Positions 54,431 through 62,954 of a stretch of DNA of 64,000 nt are shown piece after piece. The DNA lies in assembly GCF_000449425.2 (NCBI RefSeq), contig NZ_AVHW01000046.1:1-64000 (forward strand). The letters are read 5' to 3'. Source of the stretch: Clostridioides difficile CD160 (GTDB lineage Bacteria; Bacillota; Clostridia; Peptostreptococcales; Peptostreptococcaceae). Each line of letters opens with the position of its first letter. Within the stretch, counting starts at the first letter, position 1. A model generated the notes under the pieces. The model was not told where the DNA came from. It ran no database searches and was given only the letters and a program-made list of their open reading frames with translations. A program made the position numbers and the translations under genes.

Positions 54431-55189
54431 ATGGAATTTACACAAGTTATTCTAATAACTCTAATTGCATTCTTTGCATATATGCATTGTTTTGTAGGTT
54501 CTACAATGCATAATAGACCTATAGTTGTTGCACCACTTGTTGGTTTAGCACTAGGTAATCTACAGACAGGTATAGTAATAGGTTCAACATTAGAGCTAGT
54601 ATTTATGGGTGCATTTCCAGTTGGAGCAAGTAATCCTCCTGATTTTGTTTCTGGTTCTATTATTGCTACAGCATTTGTAATATTAACTGGGCAAGATGTA
54701 TCAGCGGCAGTTGTACTTGCAGTTCCTATAGCAACATTAGTATTGCTTATAGACAACTTCTTAATGACAGTAGTACTTACATGGGGAGCTCATATTGCTG
54801 ACCGTTATGCAGAAGAGGGTAATATTGAAGGCGTAGAGCGTGTGCAATTATTATTTGGTATAGGAAATAAATTAATATTAGCAATAATAGTAGGTATAGG
54901 ATTCTCATTAGGTGTTCCAGTAATAGAAAAGATACTTTCATTTATACCATCATATGTAACTCATGGAATGGATGTTGCAGCTGGTGTTATACCAGCAATA
55001 GGTTTTGCTATGTTAGCTAGAATGATGCTTAATAAGAAGACAGTAGCATTTTTATTATTAGGATTTATATTGGTCGCTTATCTAAATATAACAGTAACAG
55101 GTGTTGCATTGTTTGGATTAGCAATAGCTTTAATATATGTTAACTTTGTAGGAGAGAAGGAGGTAGTAGTAGATGACAACGAATTCTAA
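54431..55189 (+). CDS. Mannose-family PTS component EIIC
   Basis: A 252-residue membrane permease with about six to seven spans, including the conserved RPIVVAPLVGLALGNLQTG and ELVFMGAFPVGASNPPD. Two ATGs are six bases apart; the second (54431) has AGGGGG six bases upstream, while the first abuts it. Overlaps EIID by 17 bases. Confidence 0.9.
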   Translation: MEFTQVILITLIAFFAYMHCFVGSTMHNRPIVVAPLVGLALGNLQTGIVIGSTLELVFMGAFPVGASNPPDFVSGSIIATAFVILTGQDVSAAVVLAVPIATLVLLIDNFLMTVVLTWGAHIADRYAEEGNIEGVERVQLLFGIGNKLILAIIVGIGFSLGVPVIEKILSFIPSYVTHGMDVAAGVIPAIGFAMLARMMLNKKTVAFLLLGFILVAYLNITVTGVALFGLAIALIYVNFVGEKEVVVDDNEF

Positions 55190-56015
55190 GAAATTGGAGA
55201 CAATTTCACCAGACAGTAAAATAACGAGGAAAGACTTTTGGAAATGTTTTAGAAGGTCTTTAACACTAGATTCATCTTGGAACTATGAGCGTATGCAAAA
55301 TATAGCATATGCATATATGATGGCACCTATAATCCGTAGATTATATAAAGATGATAAGGAAAAAAAATCTAAGGCTTTAAAAAGACATCTTGAATTCATG
55401 TCAGTTACTCCTCATATAAGTACTCTTTTGGCGGGTATATCTGGAGCTATGGAAGAAGAAAATGCAAAGAATGAAGAATTTGATGCAAATAGTATAAATG
55501 CTGTTAAATCAAGTTTAATGGGACCCATTTCTGGGATAGGAGATTCATTTTTCTGGGGTACATTAAAACTTATAGCAGCTGGAGTTGGTATAGCTTTAGC
55601 TTCTCAGGGAAATATAATGGGGCCAATTTTATTTCTTTTAATAATAAATATTCCTCATTTTATCATTCGTTATATATGTCTAGATAAAGGATTTAAGTAT
55701 GGGACTCAATTTTTTAAAGATGTAAGTGGTTCAAGTATAGTTTCAAAAGTTATGGAAGCAGCGTCAATGCTAGGGCTTATGGTAATTGGAGGAATGACTG
55801 CCTCTAATGTAATGTTAAAGCTTAGTGTTAATGTAGGTAGTGGAGAGTGGGCAGAGCCTATTCAAACTTACTTAGATCAAATAATGCCATGTATGCTTCC
55901 AGCTATGATATTTGGTATTATATATTGGTTATTAGGAAAAAAGGTCAAGACAACTACGATATTAATTTCCGTTATAATTATTTGTATAGTATTAGCTGCT
56001 ATTGGAATAGTATAA
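55173..56015 (+). CDS. Mannose-family PTS component EIID
   Basis: A 280-residue membrane protein. The cytosolic N-terminal half has RSLTLDSSWNYERMQN, NTHP-like TPHISTLLAG and MGPISGIGDSFFWGT, and the C-terminus has three to four spans. ATG behind AAGGAGG. Last gene of the operon; two hairpins follow. Confidence 0.9.
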   Translation: MTTNSKKLETISPDSKITRKDFWKCFRRSLTLDSSWNYERMQNIAYAYMMAPIIRRLYKDDKEKKSKALKRHLEFMSVTPHISTLLAGISGAMEEENAKNEEFDANSINAVKSSLMGPISGIGDSFFWGTLKLIAAGVGIALASQGNIMGPILFLLIINIPHFIIRYICLDKGFKYGTQFFKDVSGSSIVSKVMEAASMLGLMVIGGMTASNVMLKLSVNVGSGEWAEPIQTYLDQIMPCMLPAMIFGIIYWLLGKKVKTTTILISVIIICIVLAAIGIV

Positions 56016-56064
56016 TCAAGATTAAGGATATGTTTTTTTTAATATTATCCACAAATGAAATTTA

Positions 56065-56105
56065 CAAAGGGGATGTTGCACTAAAAATAAGGCAACTCCC
56101 TTTTT
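56065..56105 (+). terminator. Terminator 1 of the PTS operon
   Basis: AAAGGGGATGTTGC pairs with GCAACTCCCTTT, followed by T. Confidence 0.75.
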
Positions 56106-56110
56106 ATATA

Positions 56111-56145
56111 AAAAATCCCAAGTTCATTTGAACAAGGGTTTTTTT
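56111..56145 (+). terminator. Terminator 2 of the PTS operon
   Basis: AAAATCCCAAGTTC and GAACAAGGGTTTT form a short stem with loop ATTT, followed by a run of T. It backs up the hairpin just upstream. Confidence 0.75.
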
Positions 56146-56264
56146 ACTAAATTAACTAAAAAAGAAAATTGTTACATAGTAATTTATGACTATGTATGTG
56201 ACAGTTATAGTTAGTTTATTCATTAGTTATATAATTTAGGATTAAGTATCTTATATTATAATTA

Positions 56265-57170
56265 TTATATTATGATTTCAAAGTACTCACACAATCTGTT
56301 TAGGAATTTATCCTCTAGTGGAGAAAAAGTTTTCTTCTTGGAATAAATAAAGAAAAATTTTCTAGTAAAGTCAACATTTTTTATTTTATAACATTTAATC
56401 TTGCCTGCATTTAGATAATCAATAGCTGAGATATAAGATATAAAAGACACACCAAGACCCAATCTAACCATTTCTTTAATAGCTTCATTTGATTCTACAT
56501 GAGCTATTACATTTAATTTATTTACAGGAAAGTTATTTTTGCTAAGTGTATTTAATATTAAATTTCTAGTACCAGAGCCCTCTTTTCTCATAATAAAATT
56601 TAAGTAAGCCAATTCTTCTATATCAATTTTATTATCTTTATTGTCAATTTTAAAATCTGAAGGAGTGATAAGAACAAGCTCATCATCTAATAAGTCTAGG
56701 TATTCTATTTGAGGATTGTTGACCTTAGAACCAACTAATCCAAAGCTTATTCGTTCATTTAAAATTTCTGATATAGCATATTGAGAATCATAATGGCTTA
56801 TGGAAAATTTTACGTCTGGGTAACTCATGGAAAAACTCTTCATAAAATCAGGTAAAATATAGGTTTCAGGTATAGAGCTACATGCAATATCTATGATACC
56901 TTCTATTTTTCCTGAATATTCTTTTATATCATATATTGCACGTTTACAGTTGTTTAATATATATATAGCATGTTCATAAAGAATTTCACCAGATTTTGTA
57001 AGTGTAATCACTTTGTTGCTTCTATTTATAAGTACAGTTTCTAACTCTCTCTCTAAATTTTGTATATGTGCACTTACAGTAGGTTGAGTTAAAAAAAGTT
57101 CTCTTGCAGCTTTTGAAAAACTTTGATGTTTTGCAACAGCAACAAATACTTCAAGTTGTTTAAAATCCAT
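56265..57170 (-). CDS. LysR-family transcriptional regulator
   Basis: A 301-residue regulator with the N-terminal helix-turn-helix (HQSFSKAARELFLTQPTVSAHI) and a periplasmic-binding-type effector domain (IEGIIDIACSSIPE, DDELVLITP, GLGVSFIS). By sequence texture it is close to the CysL-like regulators found beside selenium or molybdenum cofactor genes, and moeA/mobB lie 1.3 kb away. ATG at 57170 behind AAGGAGG. It is transcribed away from the lipoprotein gene. Confidence 0.85.
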   Translation of the reverse strand: MDFKQLEVFVAVAKHQSFSKAARELFLTQPTVSAHIQNLERELETVLINRSNKVITLTKSGEILYEHAIYILNNCKRAIYDIKEYSGKIEGIIDIACSSIPETYILPDFMKSFSMSYPDVKFSISHYDSQYAISEILNERISFGLVGSKVNNPQIEYLDLLDDELVLITPSDFKIDNKDNKIDIEELAYLNFIMRKEGSGTRNLILNTLSKNNFPVNKLNVIAHVESNEAIKEMVRLGLGVSFISYISAIDYLNAGKIKCYKIKNVDFTRKFFFIYSKKKTFSPLEDKFLNRLCEYFEIII

Positions 57171-57532
57171 TATTTAATCCTCCTTAAATTATCTAAAACT
57201 ATTATAACATATTTGATAAATTAATAGTCAAAGGTGATTTTTAAAATAGAAAACCTTAAAATATTCATGGAGTTTTTGATTGTTTAGGAATAATTTGGTA
57301 TAATGTTATAAGGATATTTACCTTAAAAATATCTTAAATTGAATTTTCAAAATTCAACTTTAAAATGTGTTTTATTACAGAAAAATTACAAATAGCTTCT
57401 TAATCTTATTAAATTCAAATAAATATTATATAATTATTTTATAATATAATAAATATAATTATTGAAAAAAGAGATAATCGTACATTGATATATAGATAAA
57501 TATTATAAAATTTAAGAAAGGAGGATTGATTT
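57171..57532 (+). promoter_or_regulatory. Divergent intergenic region upstream of the lipoprotein gene
   Basis: A strong sigma-A promoter is TTGATT (57276-57281), 17 bases, TATAAT (57299-57304), facing the lipoprotein gene and giving a leader of about 220 bases. Just after the start site lie GATATTT/AAATATC and the palindrome TTGAATTTTCAAAATTCAA (57339-57357). The rest is AT-rich sequence with nothing else recognisable. Confidence 0.55.
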
Positions 57533-58267
57533 ATGAAGTTAAAAAAGTCATTAGTTTGTGTAACTATTTTAGGTATTGTACTTGTTGGATGTCATAAAGA
57601 AAATACTAAAGAGAAAAATCAAGTAGCAAATAAAGCAACACAACAAAAAACTATGACAAAAGTTCAAAATGATGTTAATGAAATTATGAGTAAAGACTAT
57701 AATTTTGTTATAAAGAATATGGGAATACCTTATAACACAATTTACTATATAAAACCTAAAGATTTAAAAGAATCAGATACAATGCAAGATATAAATACAT
57801 CAAGTTATATGACATTAGTTTACCCCAAGTATACTGGAAATAATGAGCTAGATGGAAGTGCTTTATACATTGATATTAATAAAAATAAAGTAGTCAATGT
57901 TGAAACAAATTCATTTTCTTCACAGAGCAATATAACTATTGACGCTGATTCTAGTATTATGATTGAAAAAAGTGACCATGAAAAATCGGCTGTATCAATA
58001 GAAAAATTTAGAAAAATTGACTTAGGGGAGTATATTGGAGTTGAAGAGGCTAGAATAAATGAAATTGTGGGAGATGTAAATTATGATTTAATAGCATACG
58101 ATCATGAAGGTAGCAAAGTAGTGAAAAGTTATAGATTAAAAGAAGATAATAAATTGTTAAAAAAAGAAGTGCTTACAATAAGTATTGAGGATAACAAAAT
58201 AAAATCTATAAAAACTACTGAAAGTGATAAAATTGTAAAAATATTAAAAGGAGCTTTAATAGAATAA
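57533..58267 (+). CDS. Lipoprotein of unknown function
   Basis: A 244-residue secreted lipoprotein: basic MKLKKS, hydrophobic core, lipobox LVGC with the lipidated Cys at residue 20, then a Lys/Gln/Asn-rich linker and a soluble domain with alternating charged and beta-type segments. No family recognised. ATG behind AAAGGAGG. Has its own promoter and terminator. Confidence 0.7.
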   Translation: MKLKKSLVCVTILGIVLVGCHKENTKEKNQVANKATQQKTMTKVQNDVNEIMSKDYNFVIKNMGIPYNTIYYIKPKDLKESDTMQDINTSSYMTLVYPKYTGNNELDGSALYIDINKNKVVNVETNSFSSQSNITIDADSSIMIEKSDHEKSAVSIEKFRKIDLGEYIGVEEARINEIVGDVNYDLIAYDHEGSKVVKSYRLKEDNKLLKKEVLTISIEDNKIKSIKTTESDKIVKILKGALIE

Positions 58268-58287
58268 TGGATTCTAGAGCATACAAG

Positions 58288-58333
58288 ACTGTTTCAAGAT
58301 AGAAGTAAATTTCTAGCTGGAAACAGTTTTTTT
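58288..58333 (+). terminator. Terminator after lipoprotein gene
   Basis: ACTGTTTC pairs with GAAACAGT, with an inner TAGAA/TTCTA arm, followed by eight T. Confidence 0.8.
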
Positions 58334-58521
58334 ATAAGATTTATAAAATTTAGCACATTGTAGTTGGTAATAATTTTATAAGCTTTATTAAATTTGAACT
58401 GCACTTATAGATGACAATTAGTTATAATTAAATATAAGATAAAGTTATTTCTAATTTTTATAATCTATAGCATATTACATTAAAATGTTTTAAATAAAAA
58501 ATATATTGGGGAGTATTTAAA

Positions 58522-59703
58522 ATGATAGAATTAGCAGATGCCATAAAAATTATTGAAGAAAATGTTGTACCAATAAGTAGGGTGAAGAGAGTAAATCTTA
58601 TAGACGCAGTAAATAAGGTGGTTGCAGAAGATATATATTCAACAATTGATAGCCCTCCATTTGATAGGTCACCGTACGATGGTTATGCATATAATGCAAA
58701 TTCTGAAAATAGAAGTTTAAAGGTTATAGGGACTTTATATGCAGGAGAAGTGTTTGATAGTGTATTAAATAAAAATGAAGCAGTGAAGATAATGACTGGT
58801 GGTAAAATACCAAAGGGTGCAAACTGTGTAATAAAAAAAGAAGATGTAACTGTTATAGATGATATGATAACTTTAAATGTAAAGTTAAAGGAATACGATA
58901 ACTATATATTTAAGGGTGAGGATATAAAAAAGGGGCAATTGATAATTAATAAAAATCAGGATATAGGATATGATGGAGTAGGAGTATTAGCAAGTCTTGG
59001 AATATCTACAGTAACTGTGTATGATGATTTAAAAGTTGGGATTTTGAATACAGGAACAGAACTACAAGATATAAATGAGGTTTTAGAGGATGGTAAGATA
59101 TATGATAGTAATAGATATACATTATATTCAAAACTTCTAAAGCTTGGAATACAAGCAGATACAATATGTAATTGCTCTGATGATATATTAGAGTTAGAAA
59201 AAATAGTAAAGAATATGTTGCAAAAGGTAGATTTTTTAATTACAACAGGTGGTGTGTCTGTTGGGGACAAAGATTTAATTCCAGATGTATTTAGAAAGAT
59301 AGGTGCAACGGAGTTATTTTGGAAAATAAACATTAAACCTGGAGGGGCTTGTTATGTAGCTACATTGGGAGAAAAACTATTATTTGGGCTTTCTGGAAAT
59401 CCACATGCAGCAATTGTGGTATTTGATAATGTGGTAGTTCCTGTTATTGAGTATTTGACATATAAAAAAGGAGAGCATTATATAAAAGCCATATTTAAGG
59501 GAGAATTTAATAAACTTTCAAATAAAGATAGATTTGTAAGTGGGAAATTATACACAAGTGAAGGTAAATTATATGTAAAGTTAAATGATAAGAAAGATGC
59601 TAAAGCTAGATTGTCAGCAACACTGAGAAGTAATTGTATGATAAGGATAAAAAAGAAAGAAACTATAAAAGAAAATCAGTTAGTAGATGTTGTTATTAGA
59701 TAG
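58522..59703 (+). CDS. moeA: Molybdopterin molybdotransferase
   Basis: MoeA inserts molybdate into adenylylated molybdopterin to give molybdenum cofactor. The 393-residue protein shows SPPFDRSPYDGYA, IMTGGKIPKGANC, TTGGVSVGDKDLIPDV, IKPGGACYVA and GLSGNPHAAIVVFD. ATG at 58522 with a GGGGAG site. mobB follows after 23 bases, so the two are one operon. The early cofactor genes (moaA and others) are not in the window. Confidence 0.9.
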   Translation: MIELADAIKIIEENVVPISRVKRVNLIDAVNKVVAEDIYSTIDSPPFDRSPYDGYAYNANSENRSLKVIGTLYAGEVFDSVLNKNEAVKIMTGGKIPKGANCVIKKEDVTVIDDMITLNVKLKEYDNYIFKGEDIKKGQLIINKNQDIGYDGVGVLASLGISTVTVYDDLKVGILNTGTELQDINEVLEDGKIYDSNRYTLYSKLLKLGIQADTICNCSDDILELEKIVKNMLQKVDFLITTGGVSVGDKDLIPDVFRKIGATELFWKINIKPGGACYVATLGEKLLFGLSGNPHAAIVVFDNVVVPVIEYLTYKKGEHYIKAIFKGEFNKLSNKDRFVSGKLYTSEGKLYVKLNDKKDAKARLSATLRSNCMIRIKKKETIKENQLVDVVIR

Positions 59704-59726
59704 TTTTATGAGAGGAAGTCAATTTT

Positions 59727-60260
59727 ATGTATAATATATTGTCAATTGTCTCCTATTCTGGAGTAGGTAAAACTACATTGATTGAAGGTATAATAAAAGA
59801 ACTAAATAAAGAAGGGTATAATGTTGGAGTGATTAAACATACATGTCATGATTTTGACATGGATGAAGAAGGTAAAGATACTTATAAACATAGAAAATCT
59901 GGTGCTAAAAAGGTATGTATAATATCAGATAAGAGAGTAGCGTATATTGAAGAACTAAAAGAGAAGAATCCATTATATGAAATGATTCAGTTATATAGAG
60001 ATATGGATTTAATTATTATAGAAGGATATAAAAATTATAGGTTCAAAAGGCTGGAGATAACTAGAAAGAATAAATATAAGGATATTTTATCAAATAAGTC
60101 TGATTTAATAGGTATTGTTAGTGATATAGAATACGATTTGAATATTAAACAATTTGATTTAAATGACTATAAAAATATATCAAATTACATAGAGTATTGT
60201 ATAAAAAATGAGATTTTAAGTATAAATGATACTGAAATAAAAAACATATTAAAAGAATAA
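59727..60260 (+). CDS. mobB: Molybdopterin-guanine dinucleotide biosynthesis protein B
   Basis: A 177-residue GTP-binding adaptor for MobA in making the guanine dinucleotide form of molybdenum cofactor. P-loop SGVGKTTLIEG near residue 11, VIKHTCHDFDMDEEGKDT (family motif with GVIKH), HRKSGAKKV and IIEGYK. ATG behind GAGAGGAAG. Its presence suggests an MGD-dependent enzyme elsewhere in the genome. Confidence 0.88.
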   Translation: MYNILSIVSYSGVGKTTLIEGIIKELNKEGYNVGVIKHTCHDFDMDEEGKDTYKHRKSGAKKVCIISDKRVAYIEELKEKNPLYEMIQLYRDMDLIIIEGYKNYRFKRLEITRKNKYKDILSNKSDLIGIVSDIEYDLNIKQFDLNDYKNISNYIEYCIKNEILSINDTEIKNILKE

Positions 60261-60378
60261 TTTTAAGATACTCTTTTGATATAAAATGGTATAATTATTT
60301 ATATAAATAAAGATATGAGAAATTTATCAATCGTATTTTGAATTATAAAATATCAAAGAAATCGTAGGAGGAAAAAAT

Positions 60379-60654
60379 ATGAAAAAAATATTAGTAGCAT
60401 GTGGGGCAGGAATTGCGACATCAACAGTAGTTTGTGATAGGGTAGAAAGATTAATTAAAGAAAACAACATACAAGCAGAAGTTATACAATGTAAAATTGC
60501 TGAATGTGCAACAAAACAAGAGGGGGCTGACTTAATAGTGTCTACTACTATATTGCCAACAACTTATGATATACCTGCGATAAAAGCAACAGCATACATA
60601 ACAGGTATAAATACAGCTGCTTTAGATAAGAAAATATTGGATGCATTGAAGTAG
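60379..60654 (+). CDS. Galactitol-type PTS EIIB component, orphan
   Basis: A 91-residue phosphocarrier with the Cys-containing phosphate loop ACGAGIATSTV (Cys8). It matches the GatB/PTS EIIB-3 fold in length and pattern. No EIIA or EIIC of this type is in the window, so it must work with components elsewhere or have a regulatory role. ATG behind AGGAGG; a terminator follows. Confidence 0.85.
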   Translation: MKKILVACGAGIATSTVVCDRVERLIKENNIQAEVIQCKIAECATKQEGADLIVSTTILPTTYDIPAIKATAYITGINTAALDKKILDALK

Positions 60655-60689
60655 TTTTGTATCTATAAAAAATATTTAGCATTAAATAT

Positions 60690-60736
60690 AGAGTTATATC
60701 TTTGTAATAAGTTATTTACAGAGATATGGCTCTTTT
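60690..60736 (+). terminator. Terminator after orphan EIIB
   Basis: AGAGTTATATCTTTGTAA pairs with TTACAGAGATATGGCTCT (G-U pairs allowed), followed by T-rich sequence. Confidence 0.75.
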
Positions 60737-60893
60737 ATATTGTTTTAAATGTATAATATATGACATAAATATTCAAATTTATGAAAAATATTGATTCATA
60801 TTGCAAGTTTATAAAAGATTTAAAATTGTTGTTATGTTATACTAATTTATGGGTATTTTTTAGAAGTATCAATGAAGGAGGGGTTTAATACTT

Positions 60894-62594
60894 ATGATAA
60901 AACAATTTATAAAATATTATAAGCCGTATAAGAAAATTTTTACACTAGACCTTATAGCAGCTTTTTTATTTTCCTTATGTGATTTAGTTTATCCTATGAT
61001 AACTAGAAATATAATGGATGACATTGTTCCAAATAAAAATTTAAGAATGTTAGTAGTTTTTGCAGTAGTACTTATTCTTATCTTTATAGCAAAAGCAGGT
61101 CTTAACTATTTTATGCAGTATTGGGGGCATGTTATTGGTGTAGATATGCAAGCTGATATGAGAAATGAAGTATTTACACATTTGCAGAGACTTCCAAATA
61201 CATATTTTGATAATAACAAATCTGGGGTAACTATGTCTAGAATAGTAAATGACCTAATGGATATAACAGAACTTGCACATCATGGGCCTGAAGATTTATT
61301 CATTTCTATAGTAATGTTGGTGGGTTCATTCTTTATACTTATAGATATAAATATTCCTCTTACTCTCATAATATTTGCCATATTACCATTTATAATTTGG
61401 TTTGCAATAACTAAAAAAGATAAAATGAATGTTGCTTTTATGAAGAGTAGAGTTACTATAGGTGATGTGAATGCTACCTTAGAAAATAGTATAGCAGGTA
61501 TGAAAGTAACTAAGTCTTTTTGTACTGAAAAAGAAGAATTAAATAAGTTTGTAAGAAGTAATAAGTTATTTAGAAGAGCAAGACAAGATTCTTATAAAGT
61601 AATGGCAGAATACTATTCTGGCATGAACTTATACATGGATATTTTAGAGTGGGTAGTTGTTATAGCTGGTGGTTACTTTACTTATCTTGGAAAAATTACT
61701 TTGGGTGATTTTGCTGCCTATATATTATATGTAAAAATGTTTATACAACCTATGAAAAAATTGATAAACTTTACAGAGCAATATCAAAATGGTATGACAG
61801 GTTTTAAAAGGTTCATAGAAATAATGGAACAAGACCATCAAAAGGAAGCTAAAAATCCTGTTGAGCTTGAAAATGTAAAAGGTAATATTGAGATAGAAAA
61901 TATATCTTTTACATACGAAGATAAGACTCAAGTATTAAATAATTTAAGTTTATCTATAAAAGCTGGTAAGACGATAGCATTAGTTGGACCTTCTGGAGGA
62001 GGAAAGACTACACTATGTAATCTATTGCCAAGGTTTTATGAATTTGATAAGGGTGATATAAAAATTGATGGAAAGAGTATAAAAGATGTCAGCTTAAAAT
62101 CATTGAGAAAAAATATAGGTATAGTTCAACAAGATGTGTTTTTATTTACAGGAACGATAAGAGACAATATTCTTTGTGGAAATCCTAATGCTACAGATGA
62201 AGAAATGATATCAGCAGCCAAAAAGGCAAGGATACATGATTTTGTAGAGACTTTACCAGACGGATATGACACTTATATAGGTGAAAGAGGAGTAAAATTA
62301 TCAGGTGGACAAAAACAAAGAATATCAATCTCAAGAATCTTTTTAAAGAATCCTCCAATAATAATATTGGATGAGGCTACATCTGCCTTAGACAATGTAA
62401 CAGAGAGAGAAATTCAAGAATCCTTAGAAGAACTAAGCAAAGATAGAACAAATTTAGTTGTTGCACATAGATTAACTACTATAAAAAATGCTGATGAAAT
62501 CATAGTATTGACAGATAAAGGAATTGAAGAAAGAGGTACTCATGAAGAGTTAGTAAACAAAAATGGAGTATATAGTAGATTACACAATAACTAG
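60894..62594 (+). CDS. ABC exporter, fused membrane and ATPase domains
   Basis: A 566-residue half-transporter that would act as a homodimer. Six transmembrane helices lie within residues 10-300 (coupling segment NNKSGVTMSRIVND) and the ATPase has GPSGGGKTT, the signature LSGGQKQRIS, Walker B IIILDEATSALD and switch AHRLTT. It belongs to the MsbA/BmrA-type multidrug or lipid exporter group; the substrate is unknown. ATG behind GGAGGGG. No regulator or partner gene adjoins it. Confidence 0.9.
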   Translation: MIKQFIKYYKPYKKIFTLDLIAAFLFSLCDLVYPMITRNIMDDIVPNKNLRMLVVFAVVLILIFIAKAGLNYFMQYWGHVIGVDMQADMRNEVFTHLQRLPNTYFDNNKSGVTMSRIVNDLMDITELAHHGPEDLFISIVMLVGSFFILIDINIPLTLIIFAILPFIIWFAITKKDKMNVAFMKSRVTIGDVNATLENSIAGMKVTKSFCTEKEELNKFVRSNKLFRRARQDSYKVMAEYYSGMNLYMDILEWVVVIAGGYFTYLGKITLGDFAAYILYVKMFIQPMKKLINFTEQYQNGMTGFKRFIEIMEQDHQKEAKNPVELENVKGNIEIENISFTYEDKTQVLNNLSLSIKAGKTIALVGPSGGGKTTLCNLLPRFYEFDKGDIKIDGKSIKDVSLKSLRKNIGIVQQDVFLFTGTIRDNILCGNPNATDEEMISAAKKARIHDFVETLPDGYDTYIGERGVKLSGGQKQRISISRIFLKNPPIIILDEATSALDNVTEREIQESLEELSKDRTNLVVAHRLTTIKNADEIIVLTDKGIEERGTHEELVNKNGVYSRLHNN

Positions 62595-62954
62595 TATGTA
62601 AATTTTATACAATAACTAACATATACACTAAATTTATAAACATAGAATATATTAAGATTCATAAATCAAATTCATTTTAATTAATGAGATGTTTTATGAA
62701 AAAATGTATTCTATGTTTTATTTTTTGCAAATTACAATTAATTCTATTTATAAGAATAGTGATAAATAGCCAATAATTAGGATAACGTTTTTTTAAAAAG
62801 AATAATTTAGAAAGCTAACTTTAATTTATAGAATTTATGGAATTTTATGAAAAAATTCGAATTTTGTCTTGAAATGTTTTTCAAAAGTAGTAAAATAATG
62901 GATAACTATACATACATTGTATACAAATATATTTATTATGAGGGGGGATTTTGT
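62595..62954 (+). promoter_or_regulatory. Intergenic region: terminator and promoter of the last gene
   Basis: A terminator pairs AAACATAGAATATATT (62639) with AATGTATTCTATGTTT (62703), with T-rich sequence after it to 62726. Further on, TTGAAA (62869-62874), 16 bases, TAAAAT (62891-62896) forms a good sigma-A promoter. A 14-base palindrome, AAAATTCGAATTTT, lies just before the -35. The ribosome-binding site GAGGGGGG precedes the ATG at 62955. Confidence 0.6.

Noticed and set aside
55847-56131. 94-codon frame reading past the end of EIID
   Set aside because: It overlaps EIID in another phase, runs through both terminators and has no start signals.
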